A stretch of 64,000 nucleotides of DNA. It comes from Photobacterium sp. GJ3. GTDB taxonomy: Bacteria; Pseudomonadota; Gammaproteobacteria; Enterobacterales; Vibrionaceae. Location of the stretch: NCBI RefSeq assembly GCF_018199995.1, contig NZ_CP073579.1:1302001-1366000 (forward strand), read 5' to 3'. The position numbers were made by a program, and so were the translations under genes. Below are positions 1 through 9,367 of this stretch, piece by piece. Below the pieces are notes generated by a model. It worked only from the letters and a program-made list of their open reading frames with translations, had not been told where the DNA came from and searched no databases. Each line of letters opens with the position of its first letter. The first letter of the stretch is position 1.

Positions 1-633
1 GCCAAGAACAAACCCAAATTTGCTGAGATGTTCTCCAAATCAGAAAGCGTGAACATTTTATCTGCAGCCCGGATGTTCCTGTTCGGTGCCCGCGATGTGT
101 GGTTTGTAGTTGCGTTGCCGGTCTATCTCGGCTCCGTCTTCGGCTGGAATCACAGCGCTGTCGGCGGTTTTATGGCTGCCTGGGTGATGGCCTATGGCTT
201 TGTACAGGGCTTCGCCCCGAAACTCACCGGAAAAGCTCAGGGCAAAGTGCCGGACGGCCAGGCCGCGACCCGCTGGGCTTTATTACTGGCCGTGATCACG
301 GCAGCCATTGCCTATGGTGTTCAGGTTCAGTGGCAGCCAGAACTGGTGATTGTTGTCGGCCTGATGATTTTTGGCGCAGTCTTTGCCGTGAACTCCTCAC
401 TGCATTCTTACCTGATTGTCAGCTATGCCAAAGACGATGGCGTGTCGCTGGATGTCGGCTTCTACTACATGGCCAATGCCATGGGCCGGTTAATTGGCAC
501 AGTGCTGTCTGGCTGGGTCTTTCAGGTGGCAGGACTGTCGGCCTGCCTCTGGGTGTCGTTTGCTTTTCTGGCTCTCACGACACTGATTTCCCTGAAACTG
601 CCAAAGATTCAGGCCTATCAGGTCGTTTCTTAA
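1..633 (+). CDS. arsJ: Organoarsenical efflux MFS transporter ArsJ (3' part, open at window edge)
   Basis: The reading frame is open from base 1 through the first ATG at 28, so this is the C-terminal half (about 210 residues) of a roughly 400-residue major facilitator. ArsJ exports 1-arseno-3-phosphoglycerate, made by a GAPDH-like partner, across the inner membrane. What I see is a run of hydrophobic segments and the stretch around NILSAARMFLFGARDVWF, which I recognise from ArsJ proteins. The partner GAPDH and an ArsR regulator would be expected upstream, outside the window. The gene ends 26 bp before the 3' end of the convergent sulfurtransferase gene. Family assignment is from memory of the family. 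Confidence 0.8.
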   Translation, partial: AKNKPKFAEMFSKSESVNILSAARMFLFGARDVWFVVALPVYLGSVFGWNHSAVGGFMAAWVMAYGFVQGFAPKLTGKAQGKVPDGQAATRWALLLAVITAAIAYGVQVQWQPELVIVVGLMIFGAVFAVNSSLHSYLIVSYAKDDGVSLDVGFYYMANAMGRLIGTVLSGWVFQVAGLSACLWVSFAFLALTTLISLKLPKIQAYQVVS

Positions 634-658
634 CCTCCCCTCACTCAGCGAACGGGCT

Positions 659-1486
659 TCAGGCGACTGGTAAGTCCGTTCGCTGCCCCCACTCTGCCCA
701 TGAACCATCATAGATCGCCAGATGGGTGTATCCGCACACTGCTGCTGCCAACAAGCCAATGCAGGCGGTTACCCCGGAGCCACAGCTGAAACAGAGCCGA
801 TCGGATGATTCAATCTTCAGGGCAGCAAATATGGCCCGAAGTTCTTCAAGCGGCTTGTACTGCCCGGCCTCAAGCAGTTCAGTAAACGGAAGATTCACGG
901 CATAAGGCATGTGCCCGCTTCGCAGCTCAGGACGAGGTTCTGGCTTCAACCCTGAAAAGCGATCCGCGGCACGAACATCGATCAGATGAAACCCCGGTTG
1001 TCCTACCCATCGCGCCACATTTTGCCAGTCCGCAATCCAGTGGCGCCGTTGTTCCCCTTGCCAGCGGTTGCCCGGTTTGGGGGCCGAAGGCACATCTGCA
1101 ACCGGCAGACCCGCCAATTGCCACTGAGGTAATCCGCCATCGAGAACAAAGACGCGCTCATGTCCCATCAACCGAAATAACCACCAGGCTCGCGGGGCTG
1201 AGTAAATGCCTTTGGCATCATAAATCACCACGGTATCGTCCGGCTGAATGCCCAGTTGGTTCACTGCTTTCCGAAAAGCATCCGGGCACGGCGCTGCGTG
1301 CGGCAAGGGAGACGTCAGATCAGAAAACTGGCCGTGCAAGTCAAATAACAGTGCCCCCGGAATGTATTTTCGCGTGGTCATCCCCGAGTTATCTCCGCTG
1401 ATACTTTCCATCGTCGCATCTAAAATCACAAGCTGCGCCTGAGATTGCCTTTCTGCAAGCCAAGCGACTGAAACTAAAGTATTCAT
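659..1486 (-). CDS. sseA: 3-mercaptopyruvate/thiosulfate sulfurtransferase (two rhodanese domains)
   Basis: A 275-residue protein with two tandem rhodanese domains, roughly residues 1-135 (inactive) and 150-275 (catalytic). The active-site loop is CGSGVTA with the sulfur-carrying cysteine at about 235. CGSGVTA is the loop typical of 3-mercaptopyruvate sulfurtransferases rather than thiosulfate enzymes. It moves sulfane sulfur from 3-mercaptopyruvate to a thiol or cyanide acceptor in the cytoplasm. Length matches E. coli SseA (about 281). It stands alone, convergent with the arsJ gene. Catalytic class is secure; the physiological substrate is inferred from the loop. Confidence 0.88.
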   Translation of the reverse strand: MNTLVSVAWLAERQSQAQLVILDATMESISGDNSGMTTRKYIPGALLFDLHGQFSDLTSPLPHAAPCPDAFRKAVNQLGIQPDDTVVIYDAKGIYSAPRAWWLFRLMGHERVFVLDGGLPQWQLAGLPVADVPSAPKPGNRWQGEQRRHWIADWQNVARWVGQPGFHLIDVRAADRFSGLKPEPRPELRSGHMPYAVNLPFTELLEAGQYKPLEELRAIFAALKIESSDRLCFSCGSGVTACIGLLAAAVCGYTHLAIYDGSWAEWGQRTDLPVA

Positions 1487-1604
1487 GATCCCCCCTCAGG
1501 CCATCTTTCAACATGGGTAATTTCTGCACGATTAAAAATCATCCCAATGAAAATTGCCAGTGTGGTATTCAGGGAGAATCACTTTTTGGGTGATTCAGCA
1601 CTTT

Positions 1605-2516
1605 TCAACGCTGTGACATACAAAAGTGGCACTCTTTATCATGTGAGCCATTGAGAGATAAACGGCGATGGATATGCAGCATCCCTTCTGTGAGTCCCAT
1701 CTGGTAGCCTTCATCCAAAGTGGATTTCCGCATACTCAGGCGTTTGACGCTAAAGTTCTCTGGCGGTGCGATCACTCGAATCGTCGCATCTTCCGGCGGA
1801 TTCCGGATAAATGCCAGTGATGCATTGTAGTTTTCTGCACGCTTGAGCATGGCTTCAGCAATCTGCGGTTGCCGTGCAAAGAGCTTTTGTAATATCCAGG
1901 GATGTCTGGTCGGTTTCATCTGATAACTCAGCGGATGAGACAGAATGACCGTAATATCCCGCGCACCGCGGCGATAAGCCTCGCGAACCGGAATGGAATC
2001 GGCAACACCGCCATCGGTATAGCAGCCGCCGGAAAAACATGGCGTGGCTTTATACGCCAATGGCAGGGCACTTGTCGCTTCGATCACATCACTGATGTTG
2101 TCAGGGTTCACATGATAATAATCTGCCTGACCTGTCTGGATGTTGGTCGCCGCCGCAATGAATTTCGTTTTTCCGAACAGTTTGCCCGAATCCAACGGGT
2201 AAAGTCGCATGGACTCTTCCACCAGCCATTTCACATCCAGTAGATTCCCACCCCGCAGAAAACGGGCCGGGTTAAAAAAGCGCTTATCCGTTGCCAGTTG
2301 GGTGATCACCCGGTAACTGCGCTTTGGCTGATGCGCCAGATAGCCCAGCAAATTTGAAGCCCCGGCAGAAACACCAACCACCATATCGTATGGGTTGAAT
2401 TCATCCTCCATGAAGGCATCCAGCACGCCACTGGCAAAAATACCGCGCATCGCGCCACCTTCAACGACTAAAGCTTTCTTGTGATTCATCTGCATCTTAA
2501 CCATCTGATTTAACAT
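1605..2516 (-). CDS. Patatin-like phospholipase, YjjU type
   Basis: A 303-residue patatin-fold acyl hydrolase. The glycine-rich oxyanion segment VEGGAMRG is near residue 18. The nucleophile elbow is GVSAG with Ser50, and the catalytic aspartate lies in DGG at about residue 168. It most resembles the E. coli YjjU subgroup, cytoplasmic or peripheral lipid acyl hydrolases of uncertain substrate. No signal peptide is visible. The start is uncertain: an internal ATG (residue 10, position 2489) directly precedes the conserved core, and neither candidate has a strong ribosome site. Monocistronic in appearance. Confidence 0.85.
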   Translation of the reverse strand: MLNQMVKMQMNHKKALVVEGGAMRGIFASGVLDAFMEDEFNPYDMVVGVSAGASNLLGYLAHQPKRSYRVITQLATDKRFFNPARFLRGGNLLDVKWLVEESMRLYPLDSGKLFGKTKFIAAATNIQTGQADYYHVNPDNISDVIEATSALPLAYKATPCFSGGCYTDGGVADSIPVREAYRRGARDITVILSHPLSYQMKPTRHPWILQKLFARQPQIAEAMLKRAENYNASLAFIRNPPEDATIRVIAPPENFSVKRLSMRKSTLDEGYQMGLTEGMLHIHRRLSLNGSHDKECHFCMSQR

Positions 2517-2719
2517 GAGGAAAGCTTACTCAAATGCATGAACACTGGATAATCGAAAAGATGGATAGTTGGGATAGGCGGCGTCTATGAGAGTTGAATT
2601 CGCGTGTTGAAATTCAATTCGGTATTCAGGAAATGCTACCTCAACCATCAACCCGGATTGACAGGCTCTGGAAAAGCGTTACCGTATTGGCTTTGATGAT
2701 TATGGTCCTCTGAATCAAC

Positions 2720-3061
2720 ATGCGAAAAACTGATAAAAACACTGAAAACCAGCTCAGACAATTACTGACTGACGTCTGCAATGAAGCGATGGAAACCTAC
2801 CCTGGTTTTCAATGGCTTACCCATCTGGTGAATTACGATAACTTTCCAGCCAGTCTGCGTATTGTTTGCGTGTTCGACACCAATGAACAGCTGTCTGACT
2901 TTGTGGCGACCGACGGAAAATCAGCACTGAACTCGCTGATTGAGCAACAACTTCAGGCTGCGGGGATCAAGTTGAACAAAGCAGCCAACCATATCCGCTA
3001 CGACACCGAGGAAAGCTGTGAACTTGCCCATCAGGGAAATTGGGCAGCCCGGCTGCGCTGA
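2720..3061 (+). CDS. Conserved hypothetical protein, 113 aa
   Basis: A small soluble protein of 113 residues with no signal peptide or membrane segment. It begins MRKTDK and has a mixed alpha/beta pattern. I recall similar proteins across marine gammaproteobacteria, often mislabelled as Fis-family regulators. I see no helix-turn-helix and no catalytic motif, so I give no function. It lies 126 bp upstream of the metallo-beta-lactamase-fold gene in the same direction; co-transcription is possible but not shown. Confidence 0.65.
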   Translation: MRKTDKNTENQLRQLLTDVCNEAMETYPGFQWLTHLVNYDNFPASLRIVCVFDTNEQLSDFVATDGKSALNSLIEQQLQAAGIKLNKAANHIRYDTEESCELAHQGNWAARLR

Positions 3062-3186
3062 CGTTCAACTTGTCCCAATTTCGGTGAGATCTGTCCCGCG
3101 GGCCACTCACGCTTTGATGCTGACACCAGGATAATCAACGGACTTCAGTAACGAAGTCTGTTTAACCACTGTTCAAGGAGTCAGCG

Positions 3187-3963
3187 ATGAAATTCACCCA
3201 AGTGCGTAACGCAACCCTCATCATTCAATATGCCGGGAAACAGTTTCTGATTGATCCGATGCTGGCCAGTCAAGGCACCTATCCGGGCTTCGAAGGCACC
3301 CCTAACAGCCATCTTCGTAATCCGCTGGTCGAACTGCCCTGTTCTCTGGAAACCCTGCTGGAGGTTGATGCTGTGATTGTCACCCATACGCACCCGGACC
3401 ACTGGGATGAAACGGCAAAACAGGTGATCCCGAAAGACATGCTGATTTTCGCCCAGCATCAGGCCGATGCCGACGTTATTCGTACCTCAGGTTTTACCAA
3501 CATCCGGGTCATGGCCGACAACACCGACTATGAAGGCATCACCTTGAGTCAGACAGATGGCCAGCATGGCAGCGACGATCTGATGTCTGCCATTGGTGAT
3601 CGCATGGGTGAAGTCTGCGGTGTTGTGTTTCGGCATCCTGACGAAAAGACACTGTACATTGCCGGTGATACCGTCTGGAATCATCACGTACAACAGAGCA
3701 TTGAGCGTTATCAGCCTGATGTGATTATCCTGAACAGCGGCGATGCACAGATCGATGGACTGGGCGCCATTATCATGAACAAAGAAGACGTCCGCGCGGT
3801 CTATGAGGCTGCGCCCAAAGCCACCATCATTGCCAGCCATATGGAGGCCGTCAATCATGCCGTATTATCGCGTCAGGCACTGCGCGATTACCTGATCACC
3901 CATCAGATGACCGACCGGGTGCGGATCCCGGAAGACGGAGAATCCTACACGTTCCACGAATAA
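3187..3963 (+). CDS. MBL-fold metal-dependent hydrolase
   Basis: A 258-residue metallo-beta-lactamase-fold protein. The metal-binding HxHxDH motif is present at His67, His69, Asp71 and His72 (context THTHPDHWD). A later GDTVW segment gives the bridging aspartate, and a SHMEAVNH segment near the C-terminus gives a further histidine ligand. The single domain is of the UlaG-like/L-ascorbate-lactonase type, cytoplasmic, substrate unknown. A good ribosome site (AAGGAG) lies at about 3175-3180. The GlxA-type regulator follows 55 bp downstream and may control it or be co-transcribed with it. Confidence 0.82.
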   Translation: MKFTQVRNATLIIQYAGKQFLIDPMLASQGTYPGFEGTPNSHLRNPLVELPCSLETLLEVDAVIVTHTHPDHWDETAKQVIPKDMLIFAQHQADADVIRTSGFTNIRVMADNTDYEGITLSQTDGQHGSDDLMSAIGDRMGEVCGVVFRHPDEKTLYIAGDTVWNHHVQQSIERYQPDVIILNSGDAQIDGLGAIIMNKEDVRAVYEAAPKATIIASHMEAVNHAVLSRQALRDYLITHQMTDRVRIPEDGESYTFHE

Positions 3964-4018
3964 AAACCATGCGGATGCCCTGCCAGCAGGGCACTCTGCG
4001 CATCAACAGGGAAGTTTC

Positions 4019-4987
4019 ATGCCAAGGTCAAAACACATGCCTTTACCCACAGTCGCTGTCGTGGCATTTCACCGGTTCAGCCAGTTCCACCTGTCTGTAC
4101 CCTGCATCATTTTTGATGACATTCTGCCGGACATGAAGCTGTTCAACCTGCGAATCTGTGCCGGTGAACCCGGCCCGATTCAATCCAGCCATGGGTTAAC
4201 CCTGGAAACAGCGCACGGGCTCGAAGGCCTGGAAGACGCCGATATCATCGTGATTCCCTACTGGCGAAACCCGGCTGAACAACCTCCGGCTCCGCTACTG
4301 GCAGCTTTGCAATCTGCGCATGCGCGTGGCGCACAAATCGTCGGCTTTTGCCTCGGCACCTATGTACTGGCCTATGCCGGTCTGCTCGGCGAAAAACGGG
4401 CATCGACTCACTGGGAGTTCGAGCAGGATTTCATTCAGCGTTTTCCCGGCATCACCCTCGATACCAATTCACTCTACGTGGAAGACGGTAACATGGTCAC
4501 TTCAGCAGGGACGGCTGCCGGACTCGACTGCTGCCTGCACCTGCTCCGACAACGGTATGGCAGTGCGATTGCAAATAAAGTCGCACGTCGCATGGTGATC
4601 CCGCCGCACCGGGATGGCGGTCAGGCACAGTTTATTGAGCGCCCCGTACCCGCGACCACGCAAGATGCACGGATGAATGCCCTGTTCGAATTTCTGCGCA
4701 ATCATCTGCATCAAGCTCATGATCTCGATAGTCTGGCCGATCGCGTCATGATGACCCGACGCACCTTTACCCGGCAATTTCATAAAGCTGCCGGCCTTTC
4801 TGTGGGTGAGTGGTTACTCTCGGAACGGCTTCAGCGCTGTCAGGAATTACTTGAATCAACCACACAGCCCATGGAGACGATTGCCAGTCAGGTTGGATTC
4901 CCTTCCGCCAGTGCTTTGCGGGCACAATTTAAGCGCCGATTCAATGTCACACCCAGTGAGTGGCGAAAGTCGTTTCAGTACGCTTGA
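4019..4987 (+). CDS. GlxA-family AraC-type regulator with DJ-1/PfpI sensor domain
   Basis: A 322-residue transcription regulator. Residues about 10-190 form a DJ-1/PfpI-like domain with the elbow GFCLGTY (Cys111). Residues about 220-320 are an AraC/XylS double helix-turn-helix ending in the usual FNVTPSEWR segment. GlxA-type regulators sense small molecules through the amidotransferase-like domain, which usually lacks enzymatic activity. The gene follows the MBL hydrolase in the same direction, so that hydrolase is a candidate target. The first ATG at 4019 is close to a second Met (residue 7). Confidence 0.85.
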   Translation: MPRSKHMPLPTVAVVAFHRFSQFHLSVPCIIFDDILPDMKLFNLRICAGEPGPIQSSHGLTLETAHGLEGLEDADIIVIPYWRNPAEQPPAPLLAALQSAHARGAQIVGFCLGTYVLAYAGLLGEKRASTHWEFEQDFIQRFPGITLDTNSLYVEDGNMVTSAGTAAGLDCCLHLLRQRYGSAIANKVARRMVIPPHRDGGQAQFIERPVPATTQDARMNALFEFLRNHLHQAHDLDSLADRVMMTRRTFTRQFHKAAGLSVGEWLLSERLQRCQELLESTTQPMETIASQVGFPSASALRAQFKRRFNVTPSEWRKSFQYA

Positions 4988-5063
4988 GGATGAAATCAGT
5001 GAAACGCACATGGCAACGCGTCGCTTCAACGCACAAATTGACAGGTCATCAGGATTGATGATT

Positions 5064-5270
5064 TTACGCTGAGCTTTGTTGTCTGAGCGTCGTCACCGGA
5101 ATCCCGCCGATTCCCCAGTTATCGGTCGCCACTTCATCAATCACCACAACGGTTGTGTTGGGGTTTTTGCCCAGCACATCCACCAGCAGCTGCGTCACAC
5201 CTGAGATCAGCTGTTCTTTCTGCGCGGGTGTGGCGCCTTCATTGGTAATTTTAATATTCACGTATGGCAT
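5064..5270 (-). CDS. 4-oxalocrotonate-tautomerase-like protein
   Basis: A 68-residue protein of the small tautomerase family. After Met removal it starts with the catalytic Pro1 (MPYVNIKI), the hallmark of the superfamily. I placed the start at 5270 because it gives this N-terminal proline and has a GAGGAAAAAC ribosome site directly upstream; a longer frame to 5309 would bury the proline. Its first 20 bases overlap the end of the upstream MFS gene, so the two are translationally coupled. Substrate unknown; likely acts on a keto-enol metabolite handled by the transporter. Confidence 0.82.
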   Translation of the reverse strand: MPYVNIKITNEGATPAQKEQLISGVTQLLVDVLGKNPNTTVVVIDEVATDNWGIGGIPVTTLRQQSSA

Positions 5271-6378
5271 GTTTTTCCTCCATTGATAATTGGACCAGTA
5301 CACTCGCAACGGCCAGTGTCATTGCCGCGAAAAAGCAGGTTTCCTGCACACTAAACCGCAGCACCACCAAAGGACCGAGCACCTGCCCAATCCCGTAACT
5401 GAACGTCACCAAAGCCATCAGCTGTATCGCTCCGGGGGCCACGACTTGTCTGGCTAAAGACATCACTAAAGCGACCGTCCCCATAAAAGACGAGCCCATC
5501 CCCAGCGCGGCAAAAACCAATCCAAGCGGACTGCCAAGAGCCAGCAACAACGTTGAGACGGCCTGAATCAGCAAGTTCAGGATCAGCGTTTTTTGATAGC
5601 CGATTCGATGCGCCAACCGCATCCAATACAAGCCCGCAGGGAGTGCGGCGATGCCAAATAACGTCCACACATGCTGTGGGAAGAAGCTCGTCTGCTTTGC
5701 CAGCAGCGGTAAATAAGTCGCCGCGATGATGTATCCAAAACCAGCCATCCCGTAAATCAGCACCAGCATCCACCAGCGCATCGAGGGGACTCCTGGCGGC
5801 CGCGTTGCCGCTGCATCAGGCTGACTGAGCTCGCCTGGCTGCCTGAAGATCAACAATCCACACACGACCAGCGAAAACAAACCCGCTCCCCGCCAGACCC
5901 ACACGGATGAAAGTTCAGCAAAAACGGCCAGATTCACCCATTCATTCCCAAGCACGATCCCGGCCCCCACACCAGCAAAGAACAACGGCGCGACTGATTT
6001 CATGTGCGGTGCCTGAAATATCACAAGCGCCCCGAACACCATCAGACCGGCACTGGCCATACCGGCGAAAAAACGCAACACCATGGCAACCGCTTCAGAC
6101 TCAGCATTGCCCATCGCAAACAATGTCACCGCTGTCGTGAACGTACACCCTATGACAACGCGTTCCGGCCTGATGGCATGGGCGAGCGCGCGAGACGATC
6201 CCAGCAGGCTGCCCGCCAGATAACCCAGGTAATTTGCACTCGCCATCAGAGAAAGCGAGCCCAGGGTAAAGCGTCCTTCGTTCATCAACACCGGAACCAA
6301 AGGGGTCAACAAAAATCGTCCCAATCCCATACCGACGCAAAGTAACGCAAGTGCATAAAAGTGTTTGAAATATCTCAC
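5251..6378 (-). CDS. YbfB/YjiJ-family MFS transporter
   Basis: A 375-residue inner-membrane major facilitator with about twelve hydrophobic segments. The N-terminal GLGRFLLTPLVPVL pattern is that of the YbfB/YjiJ group. These are putative exporters of unknown substrate. The gene overlaps the tautomerase gene by 20 bp and is divergent from a LysR regulator at 6514, a classical regulator/target layout. A palindromic element in the shared intergenic region (6458-6494) is the probable operator. Confidence 0.83.
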   Translation of the reverse strand: MRYFKHFYALALLCVGMGLGRFLLTPLVPVLMNEGRFTLGSLSLMASANYLGYLAGSLLGSSRALAHAIRPERVVIGCTFTTAVTLFAMGNAESEAVAMVLRFFAGMASAGLMVFGALVIFQAPHMKSVAPLFFAGVGAGIVLGNEWVNLAVFAELSSVWVWRGAGLFSLVVCGLLIFRQPGELSQPDAAATRPPGVPSMRWWMLVLIYGMAGFGYIIAATYLPLLAKQTSFFPQHVWTLFGIAALPAGLYWMRLAHRIGYQKTLILNLLIQAVSTLLLALGSPLGLVFAALGMGSSFMGTVALVMSLARQVVAPGAIQLMALVTFSYGIGQVLGPLVVLRFSVQETCFFAAMTLAVASVLVQLSMEEKHAIREY

Positions 6379-6457
6379 CTTGATAACGTCCTTATGACGC
6401 AGTTTGTGCCACGGGGCTCCGGAAAAGCTATGTGCTGATTACATCAGATTCGCGAAC

Positions 6458-6494
6458 ATGAATAAAAGTGATTAATATAAATGAACTTATTCAT
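6458..6494. promoter_or_regulatory. Inverted repeat, probable LysR operator
   Basis: Perfect 8-bp arms ATGAATAA (6458-6465) and TTATTCAT (6487-6494) lie in the divergent region between the MFS gene and the LysR gene. Position and AT-richness fit a LysR-type binding site. The right arm overlaps the longest possible LysR reading frame (ATG at 6481), which argues for the internal start at 6514. Function is inferred. Confidence 0.45.
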
Positions 6495-6513
6495 AAAAAA
6501 TGAACAATTGAAC

Positions 6514-7404
6514 ATGAACAGCGCTGCCCTGAAAGTTTTCAAAGCTGTTGCCGAAGCCGGGTCTGTCCATCAGGCTGCGGAACGATTGCACTGCGTCCCT
6601 TCGAATGTCACAACGCGACTGAAAGAACTGGAACATAGCCTGGGAGTAGCCTTGTTCAGCCGGGAAAAACGCCGCCTTCAAATCACGGCAGAAGGTCAAA
6701 TTCTGCTCGAGTATGCGAAGCAGGTGTTTGCATTACTTGAAGCCGCGGAAGGTGCACTGAAATCCGATACTCCCGCAGGCCCGCTTCACTTGGTGTCGAT
6801 GGAGACGACCGCAGCGGTCCGGCTACCGTCCTTGTTGACAGCATTCCATCAGAGCTTTCCAGCCATTTCCCTCAAGCTGACCACAACCACCACTCAGCAC
6901 GCGCTGGAGATGCTGCGAAAGGGCGAAGCTGACATTGGTTTTGTGGCTGACAACCCGCACATCAGCTCGCTGGGACTCATGACATATCCCCTCTTTCATG
7001 AAGAGCTCGTGCTGATTTCACCGGCTGAACTCTCCTTTCCCCTCACGGCTTCAGCCTGCAGAGACATGTCGATGCTGGTCTTCAAAGATGGGTGCAACTA
7101 TCGCCAGCGTTTTCAATCGTGGCTTGAAACCCAGCAGCTGGGGCATCTGAGTATTCAGGAGTTTGGCTCATTCCAGGCGATTTTAGGCTGTGTGTCCGCC
7201 GGCATGGGGCTGGCCATGTTGCCGAAATCCGTCATCACACTGGATAGCGCTCAGTCTCTCATCAGGCTCCATGCAGCAGCACCACTTCCCGTCACGACCC
7301 AGATGGTCTGGTCTGAACAACGTGCGGTCAGTAAAACCGTTCGTGCATTCCTGGATTTCAGCCGACACGAATCAGAGAGTCATTTGGACAAAGCCGCGGT
7401 GTGA
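6514..7404 (+). CDS. LysR-family transcriptional regulator
   Basis: About 296 residues. The N-terminal winged helix-turn-helix (MNSAALKVFKAVAEAGSV, then AAERLHCVPSNVTTRLKELE) is followed by a periplasmic-binding-like effector domain. I prefer the start at 6514 because LysR proteins usually begin a few residues before the LKVF helix, and because the upstream ATG at 6481 falls inside a probable operator. Divergent from the YbfB-type MFS/tautomerase pair, which it probably controls together with itself. Confidence 0.85.
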   Translation: MNSAALKVFKAVAEAGSVHQAAERLHCVPSNVTTRLKELEHSLGVALFSREKRRLQITAEGQILLEYAKQVFALLEAAEGALKSDTPAGPLHLVSMETTAAVRLPSLLTAFHQSFPAISLKLTTTTTQHALEMLRKGEADIGFVADNPHISSLGLMTYPLFHEELVLISPAELSFPLTASACRDMSMLVFKDGCNYRQRFQSWLETQQLGHLSIQEFGSFQAILGCVSAGMGLAMLPKSVITLDSAQSLIRLHAAAPLPVTTQMVWSEQRAVSKTVRAFLDFSRHESESHLDKAAV

Positions 7405-7503
7405 TCCTTTTCAAAAGGATGAAAAACAATCAGTTGCCTGCACGGCAAAGTGCTGGCAACCGTTATACTTGGCTCAGTATTCATGATTCAGGACAGACAC
7501 TCG

Positions 7504-8088
7504 ATGGAAACCCTCCTTCACAGCCAAACAACCGTCAGTCAGCACGCCTTGACTGCCATCGCCCATATGCCAACCTCCAGCCTGCCGGTACTGGCTGACG
7601 ATGCTTTTCTGCAGAAGCTGTCCGATGCGGATTTCATGCGCATTGCTGTGCTGCTGGCACAAAAAAGTTACGACGAGGGCGGCTGCCCGATTGGCGCGGT
7701 GATCATTGATAATCAGACCCGGCGTATCGTCGGCAAAGGCCACAATACGCTGGTTCAGGAAGACCACCCATATAACCACGGTGAAACCTCTGCCATTCGC
7801 GATGCAGGCCGGATTGATTTCAGCAAAACGACTCTGTTTACCAGCCTGAGTCCATGTGATGTGTGCGCCACGCTGCTGTATATGCGCGGATTCAGCCGGG
7901 TCGTTGTCGGCGATGTCACCAACGCTGCCGGCAACGAACCCATGCTGCGCGAAAAAGGCGTTCAGGTCGATATTCTGGAAGATCAGACCGGCATTGCGCT
8001 CTATGGCCGCTTCCGTCAGGAGAAACCCGCGCAGGATCTGGAAGACTGGAAAGGTCTGTGCGCCGTTCACCAGAACACCAAAGCGTGA
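7504..8088 (+). CDS. Nucleoside/cytosine deaminase-like protein
   Basis: A zinc-dependent deaminase of the cytidine-deaminase superfamily, about 194 residues from the ATG at 7504 (an AGGA lies about nine bases upstream; the open frame extends to 7450). The metal site is visible as HGE (His92, catalytic Glu94) and PCDVC (Cys118, Cys121). The order and spacing resemble yeast-type cytosine deaminase/guanine deaminase relatives. Cytoplasmic, acting on a nucleobase or similar amine; exact substrate not readable. A GNAT acetyltransferase gene follows by 34 bp in the same direction. Confidence 0.82.
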   Translation: METLLHSQTTVSQHALTAIAHMPTSSLPVLADDAFLQKLSDADFMRIAVLLAQKSYDEGGCPIGAVIIDNQTRRIVGKGHNTLVQEDHPYNHGETSAIRDAGRIDFSKTTLFTSLSPCDVCATLLYMRGFSRVVVGDVTNAAGNEPMLREKGVQVDILEDQTGIALYGRFRQEKPAQDLEDWKGLCAVHQNTKA

Positions 8089-8122
8089 CTGAAAAGCCAA
8101 TCCCCTAACAAGAGAACAGTGC

Positions 8123-8572
8123 ATGGAAACCATCAGAAGCGCCCGCCTACAAGATTTGGAAGGTCTGTTGCGACTGTACCGGGAATTGCGTCCGCACGAC
8201 CCGCCACTCACAGCACCCGTTGCCGAAGCACACTGGGAAGCCTTGCTGACCCAGCCAAACACTCGCATCATTGTTGCCGACATCGACGGTACGCTGGCAT
8301 CAACCTGTCAGTTAGGGCTCGTTCCCACCCTGACGAATGGCGCAAAGCCCTTTGGTGTCATTGAGCATGTCATCACCGCCGATCAATACCGGCGTCGTGG
8401 CCTGAGCCAGAAAGTCATTGAAAAAGCACTGGCGCTTGCCTGGGAATTGGATTGCTATAAGGTGATGTTGCTGTCGGGTGAAACCCGCACAGTGGCACAT
8501 CAGCTTTATGAAAAGATCGGATTTCAGTCGGGGATAGAACGCGGATTCGTCATCAAACCCCGTCAAGTTTGA
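8123..8572 (+). CDS. GNAT-family N-acetyltransferase
   Basis: A 149-residue single-domain GNAT protein. The acetyl-CoA loop region reads QYRRRGLSQKVIEKAL at about residues 90-105, matching the R/Q-x-x-G-x-G/A motif A, and the C-terminal YEKIGFQ motif is typical. It would acetylate an amine substrate in the cytoplasm; the substrate cannot be told. Likely co-transcribed with the deaminase gene 34 bp upstream. Confidence 0.82.
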   Translation: METIRSARLQDLEGLLRLYRELRPHDPPLTAPVAEAHWEALLTQPNTRIIVADIDGTLASTCQLGLVPTLTNGAKPFGVIEHVITADQYRRRGLSQKVIEKALALAWELDCYKVMLLSGETRTVAHQLYEKIGFQSGIERGFVIKPRQV

Positions 8573-8711
8573 TCAGCTCCGAAAATCTGCGCAAAACATC
8601 AGCCAATTTTGCCATGGCTATATACCTGATTTCGTTCACCAGATAATTTGATGCATCAGAAATTTTCCGGTGCAGGCTTGCTGCTATCTGCCCGACTCAG
8701 GAGAAATAACC

Positions 8712-9245
8712 TTGATTGGAAGACTGCTCGATAAACTGATTTTTGGTGCTGCGCTGCTGGCAGCATTGCAATTACCGCTGCTCGCCGAGCATTATCAGCA
8801 ATACCTTTCCGGTCTGTATGATGCGACCAAATGGCAGGTCGATGGGTACGAAGCCACTGCGCATCAATTTGGCTATGCCAGCACTCAGGCGATGATCGAA
8901 CGCCACCTGACCAACGATGAACCCAGTGTTCAGGCCGATGCCCGTCAAAAACAGGCCACGGTGATCCGCTATCAGGCACTGCAACACGGGCTGGCCGTTT
9001 TCCGTCAGGGCGATTTGATGGCAAAAACGCTCTATATGTTCCACCCATCACGGATAGAGCAACTGGAAACCACATTAGAAAACTTTAAGCCGGGCATTCC
9101 GCTCACCGTCCATGGCATCCTCTTTGGCGTGATTGCAGCACTGGCCGTGAATCTCTTGCTGACGTTCCCCTTCCTGCTCATCGCTCGCTGGAGCAGGAAA
9201 AAACAGATGAAAGCAGCACATGCCGGGCGATATAAGATTTCTTAA
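8712..9245 (+). CDS. DUF2937-type inner-membrane protein
   Basis: About 177 residues from a TTG start at 8712, chosen because AGGAG (8699-8703) sits ideally upstream; the ATG-led frame from 8670 would run through that ribosome site. There is one hydrophobic segment near the N-terminus and another near residue 145, with a soluble middle of about 100 residues. I recognise the architecture as the DUF2937 family, small proteins of unknown role in marine gammaproteobacteria. Monocistronic. Confidence 0.65.
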   Translation: MIGRLLDKLIFGAALLAALQLPLLAEHYQQYLSGLYDATKWQVDGYEATAHQFGYASTQAMIERHLTNDEPSVQADARQKQATVIRYQALQHGLAVFRQGDLMAKTLYMFHPSRIEQLETTLENFKPGIPLTVHGILFGVIAALAVNLLLTFPFLLIARWSRKKQMKAAHAGRYKIS

Positions 9246-9268
9246 ACATCCGGTCAGGCATCATCTCG

Positions 9269-9354
9269 CGTCATCACATTGATCCTGACCGAAAATTTCA
9301 CACCCGGCTTCGCCTGAATGGGAGCAGGGGTAAAGTACCGAACCATCCATACCG
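9269..9354 (+). repeat. Direct repeat X (left boundary of probable island)
   Basis: About 86 bp that reappears, diverged but clearly alignable and in the same orientation, at 21564-21651. The shared core includes GTCATCACATTGATCCTG and a block around TTTCACACCCGGCTTCGCC. It lies between the DUF2937 gene and the end of nanE. The two copies bracket the nanE-PTS-rpiR genes and the whole toxin locus. Confidence 0.7.
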
Positions 9355-9367
9355 CAACGCCATTGGC